Shown here one piece after another: positions 49,746 to 64,000 of a stretch of 64,000 bases of DNA; the first letter of the stretch is position 1, and the number at the start of each line of letters is the position of its first letter. The notes under the pieces are model-generated. The model made no database searches. It was given only the letters and a program-made list of their open reading frames with translations, and was not told the DNA's origin. Origin of the DNA: Urechis unicinctus (lineage: Eukaryota; Annelida; Polychaeta; Xenopneusta; Urechidae). The stretch is from assembly GCA_034190875.2 (NCBI GenBank), contig CM067345.1, positions 29,588,845 to 29,652,844 of the forward strand. Reading direction: 5' to 3'. A program made the translations under genes and the position numbers.

Positions 49746-52155
49746 TGAGAAAGGTTGGCACTGCTGCAAGACCCCTTTAAGAGTTGGTGCATGGTTGGCA
49801 CATACCCATCGCTCATGAAAGGGCAGTTTTGAATTCATGGATTTAAGGACAGCAAGACAACTGAGCTCCACTAAAAGCCAGCAGTTATAAACCCATCGGT
49901 AATATAAATCTATCAATACCTGTAAAAGGAATTTACTCTGAGCAGAGGGTTAGCCTGAAATTTCAAAGTGGGTGTCGAAGTTTCCAACACTGGCTACCAG
50001 ATCCCAAACCCATTAAATCCCATCTCGAAACTGTTTACATCGAAACACACTCAACTGCGTGAAAAGATTGGGTCACATGACGCCCTCGACCAATGATATT
50101 TCGTTTCAGATGAAGTTACCGCACGGTATAATGTTTTTCGACATGACACTAGAAAACTAAAATAAAACCGAAACAACGCGCCATCGCTTGGGACGTCTTT
50201 AAAAGATGGCTCCGAGGGATTTTAATCTAATGGAGAGCTACTTTAACGTCTACAAGAGACATTAAGATAAAAGCGGATGCTTCAAATTTAGTGCGGCCAG
50301 ATAGCTTTGAAGGTGATTCAAAAGTGTTGACACAGAACTTTGAAATAAAAGCGGTTTATGTGTGATTTAGGGCGGCCAGATAGCTTCAAAAGTTTGTTGA
50401 ACAGCAAACTTTGAAGGTGATTAGAATGACCGTAGTCTCCACGTGAACTTGAACAATGTCGGCTTAGCTGATTGTGTCCTGCTTTCTGTGATATAAACCT
50501 CTCTGTACATAGGCTATACTTGCAATATTGCACAGAGCGACATCAATCTGAACCACCTTCATGAACTTAACAGATCAGAAAACAGTCCCCTAGCGAAAGA
50601 GAGTAAAAACAACACCCGACTCCATGCTTTCCTATCTTGTTCACAAACACAACAAAAATTCTTCTAGGTTTACTTTGCAATTATCAATGATCCACATCAA
50701 AAAGCTGGTGTGTTTTTGGCACAAATCGCAAGATTCAGACAATGGGCATATGTATTTCTTTTTCCTAACGTAATACAGTGTTCCAATCTATAACTATCCA
50801 GGCACATAATCTGTTCAATTTAGACTCTTGGCCTCGCATAGGGCAATACAGGACATAATGGAATGACGATATACCCACTCGTGAGCGAAGGTCTTTGCAG
50901 ATGCAACTATCAGAAGATTTTGATAAGATATGCTGTCTGTACATTGGAGAGTGATGATTATCGGCAACATAGACTAAAAAATTACAAATCGCTGGTGCGA
51001 ACGTCTCGGGTGTTAGTGATGCAGTAATGTCTGCAACCTGATGGAACGTTCCCTAAAATCCCTGATGCATGATAAGCAAACAAGGCTTACTAGCCGTTTT
51101 GGCTACCACATGCCTTGGCACTAGCACATATAAATAAAACATAGAACCAAGTCACCGTTTTTAGCAAAGTAGAAATGATAATGAGACAGATAGGCGATGG
51201 AAAGACAGTCCTGTTCAACACAGGGTACTGAGAAAGTTAAATTAACATTCAACACAACTATTTGACCCAATTCAACAGGCAGGGCACAACCCTCGATTGA
51301 AGTGATACATACCCACTGTTATAAAATGGACTCGTACACATGTGAACCAGTTTGTATGCGTGAATCCCGCTTTTCTGCATGACATACAAGCCCAAGAAGT
51401 GCATAACCTAGCCTTTAGCTCGATGATTATTAATACCAGTCCCAGATGATACACGGTAAATCAAATAATGAATGCAAATAAAAATGCCTTTACACAATGG
51501 AACAGCGGCAATATAAACTTTGATAACAGGCAGGAAATGGGGAGCCTGGTTGATTTGTTGCTGCCAAGCAACCGTTCTACTTATTCAAGTCAGTTGGTGC
51601 TTGTTGCATTAAAAAATATGAGGCTGCCATTAGATAGCTTTGGAGGGAGTGGAATGGGCTGTTGTTTAACTTGTTGAACGAACCACAATACGAACTTCGC
51701 AGCAATATATAAAAGTGCTGCCTCTTGTATATTTCCAACTGGTCGCAGAACAAATTGAAACTTGTCTTCCGCATGCCAGATACTGTGGTGCACCCCAAAA
51801 TTGAACACCGGCTGCAGCCAGCTGATAACTGATGTGTAAACTCTTCACAAACCGTCGAGGCACGTTAGTTGTGTAATGTTTTCTGTGAGCCTATCTATTT
51901 AGCAATGCGAGATTTAATTTTTCATCACACCAAATTAGACTTATTTTTAGATAGGAAACTAGAGCACAGCAAGAGGATCAAAAAGCTATTTGAGTTTTGA
52001 AAATTGGGTAAGCGATTGTAATTTTATTCGTGTTTGAATTTTCAATTTTGGTCAGTTTCATGCTTAAAACAACAGGGATAGTCTGGACCCCTCAATTTAG
52101 ACATCATTATTACAAAGATAAGATGTTACATTTTAGGCATGAGAGGTTGACTTAC

Positions 52156-52410
52156 GAAAAATTTCTCTGGTAGTTGCGCTGGGATAAGGACAAAATTCTT
52201 CCGTTTCGTAACTGGAATTCCCCTTGAATAACATACGTGAATGCCGCTTTCACCATCGTGTTCTGTAACACGTCCACTAACTGACTGCCAAATTTCATGC
52301 CGCGGTGAATACATTAACCCTTGCGGAATCCCAGGGAAAACCCAGGTGATTTTCGTGCCGAAGCCATTACTACAGACTAACAGAGGCAACATTACCGTAC
52401 CGTTGTTCAA
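52156..52410 (-). CDS. possible exon of an immunoglobulin-superfamily protein (partial)
   Basis: The minus strand has an open frame that ends at a strong donor (TTTTTC followed by GTAAGTC, boundary 52156). The frame carries an Ig-like pattern: a first Cys in LLVCSN, a Trp about a dozen residues later in TKITWVF, and SGIHVCYS with the second Cys about 55 residues on and an acidic DGESG before it, like the D-x-G-x-Y-x-C of Ig domains. The 5' boundary is uncertain: an in-frame stop lies just upstream at about 52413, so the acceptor must lie within the stretch. No partner exons were recognised up- or downstream. It could be an orphan or pseudo-exon. Function unknown. Confidence 0.35.
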
Positions 52411-52796
52411 CTTTGATCAGTAACATCTCAACGACTGTAAGGAGTTTCAAAGAAAGCAAGTAGATTCTAAATTTCATCAAACGCATACACTCACTAGAAA
52501 ATTGTTCTCCTGAATGTGACCTATTTTCAACCATTGTGATAACGGCCTTCGTACATTGCTAATCTATGCCAGTTAATATACCATGGGTAAATAAATATAA
52601 TTATGTAAGCTATGATAGTATACAGCCTTTCTTTTCTTATGTGTTTGTCAGGTTTATGGTTCAAGCAGCTCTTAATCACACGAGCCCTGCTGCTGTTTGT
52701 ATTTAACTGGGGCCGATTTGTGTGCGCGGGAAAAAAAATCTACCCTTATGCCGGATGACTAGTTGTTGCTTCGTAACCCTACACCCTTCGTAACCC

Positions 52797-52799
<3 letters not shown>

Positions 52800-52856
<57 letters not shown>

Positions 52857-52874
52857 CATATATATATGTATGTG

Positions 52875-52933
<59 letters not shown>

Positions 52934-52947
52934 AGAGTATATATATA
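52800..52947. repeat. TA microsatellite, left half
   Basis: Mostly TA dinucleotides with occasional GTA/GTG. It borders the hAT-like element on its left. Frames reading through it as Tyr/Ile runs are artefacts. Confidence 0.9.
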
Positions 52948-62995
<10,048 letters not shown>

Positions 62996-63720
62996 TATTG
63001 AAATTCATTTGATTCATCAACAACAATAGAATTTTCATCGACTAATCACCCATCTTTAATTCTTATGCTCATAATCATATCTTTGATGATACTGAATGCT
63101 TATTTCAGCTGGCTGACATAAGCTTGCATGGATGCTAAAGACCTTTATATCTTTGTTCATGAAATATAACAATGAGGAATATATGTCTGATATTGTGTCC
63201 CATATCATGCAAAAATAAAATATTTTTGGATTTTCACCTTCATAATTGCTCATTCATTTTGTTGTGCCATCTTCCAAAATAAGTATTTACATTGAGATGT
63301 TGTATTTTGCAATTTGCTTGGGGTGGGGAGGGGGAAACACCTCAACATGCAAAAACATAGTACTTAATAAGTTTTTTAACATATCAAACATGCTTGCATA
63401 CCGTCATCTATGGCATAAGTTATTGGAAACTTGAGAGTTGCCTTGAACAATGGAGGTGATGCTGATGTGATTAGACTAGTGTAGTCTGGTAAAATGGTAC
63501 CAAATAACCTGGCCTAGAACTGATGCTATATGCAACATAGCCCAATAAAAATGTATGATTACATCATGTTGATGTACTGTGGGCTTTGAAAATCTGTTTC
63601 AAACTGTAAGTTACTCAACCAACCTCATTGGAGTGTTGCATGCACAAACCTTATATATCCATAATAATAACAATAATGTCAATTTTATTGCTGGCTCACA
63701 AACCCATAGAAATACTGCTA
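62996..63720 (+). other. DHX33 3' flank
   Basis: AT-rich with no further exon. AATAAA occurs at 63214-63219 and again at 63543. A likely 3' UTR. Confidence 0.5.
63214..63219 (+). terminator. candidate poly(A) signal AATAAA for DHX33
   Basis: First canonical hexamer after the DHX33 stop, about 220 bp downstream. A later copy at 63543-63548 could be an alternative. Confidence 0.5.
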
Positions 63721-64000
63721 TATATATATATATATTTAGATAGGCTTTATTTCAGACACATCTTACATGGTTGTGTAAGAGGTCCATAGACAACATACTA
63801 AACATATATACAAAGAGAACATATAACACATAAATAAAACAGATTAACATGTTAAACATACAGCGTATAAAGGCATTTATACCAGTATCTCCTTAAGTCA
63901 GAGGAAAATCTAGTGCAGCTTCTGGTAGGATTTACTAGGTTTTGTACAATATGGTTTTCACTATCTTCCAGCCTGCACATGAATTTATACATTAAATTTC
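63721..64000 (-). mobile_element. 3' end of a non-LTR retrotransposon (LINE), truncated by the window edge
   Basis: On the minus strand an open frame runs in from the window end and closes with SSDLRRYWYKCLYTLYV and a stop, like the C-terminus of LINE ORF2 proteins. It is followed by a ~150-bp AT-rich tail, an AATAAA near 63745 (TTTATT on the plus strand) and a terminal TA run at 63719-63735 of the type used as 3' tails by some LINEs. The 5' side lies outside the window. The clade was not determined. Confidence 0.5.

Larger units (their letters stand above)
45569..52155. other. upstream region of AMBRA1, no gene recognised
   Basis: Holds the likely AMBRA1 promoter and 5' UTR, a 78-bp duplication and a 30-bp minisatellite. 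The plus-strand frame at 48130-48444 (104 residues) has no recognised domain and no splice context. Nothing else is supported. Confidence 0.45.

Noticed and set aside
49286-49816. Frames on both strands of the 30-bp array
   Set aside because: They are by-products of a 30-bp period; no exon or domain evidence.
51590-51808. Second Ig-like exon on the minus strand (segment with NGSLIFFNATST)
   Set aside because: Only a short resemblance, no Cys/Trp pattern, and a stop follows directly.

Overview
The window is animal nuclear DNA. It holds three intron-rich host genes with canonical GT-AG splicing, long AT-rich introns, minisatellites, and fossils of several transposon classes. The gene families, the Polinton-type fossil and the repeat load suggest a marine invertebrate, probably a lophotrochozoan such as a mollusc. 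That placement is inference; no species marker was seen.

Layout. 363-8702 is a decayed Polinton/Maverick element with long terminal inverted repeats, degraded structural-type reading frames on the left and a degraded protein-primed DNA polymerase B on the right. 8950-10312 (-) is a broken YqaJ-nuclease/PHD-finger gene split by a small transposon. 9630-12163 holds three members of an unusual DNA-element group with poly-G/poly-C termini; each has a perfect 8-bp target duplication and one is nested in another. 13930-14610 is a 39-bp minisatellite interrupted by a dispersed repeat that also occurs inside the Polinton.

Host genes. (1) Bestrophin, a Ca2+-activated anion channel, 16017-21167 (+), 11 exons, 597 aa. 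(2) AMBRA1, a WD40 adaptor of CUL4-DDB1 and autophagy, 24522-45568 (-), 13 exons, 1239 aa, with a 15-kb intron 2 that splits the start of the WD domain. (3) DHX33, a DEAH-box RNA helicase, 55679-62995 (+), 21 exons, 675 aa. All three models were built by hand from splice sites and stay in frame from ATG to stop. Bestrophin and AMBRA1 are tail-to-tail, with facing poly(A) signals about 25 bp apart. AMBRA1 and DHX33 are head-to-head across about 10 kb, which contains an orphan Ig-like exon on the minus strand, a hAT-like element inside a TA microsatellite, and a perfect NRF-1 palindrome upstream of DHX33. The three genes have unrelated jobs and no shared pathway is implied.

Most unusual signal. 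In both bestrophin (intron 5) and DHX33 (intron 9) the intron ends in a tandem array whose units copy the 3' splice site and the first bases of the downstream exon. The real exon is the last member of a ladder of decoy acceptors. The second unusual signal is the poly-G-ended transposon group with 8-bp target duplications.
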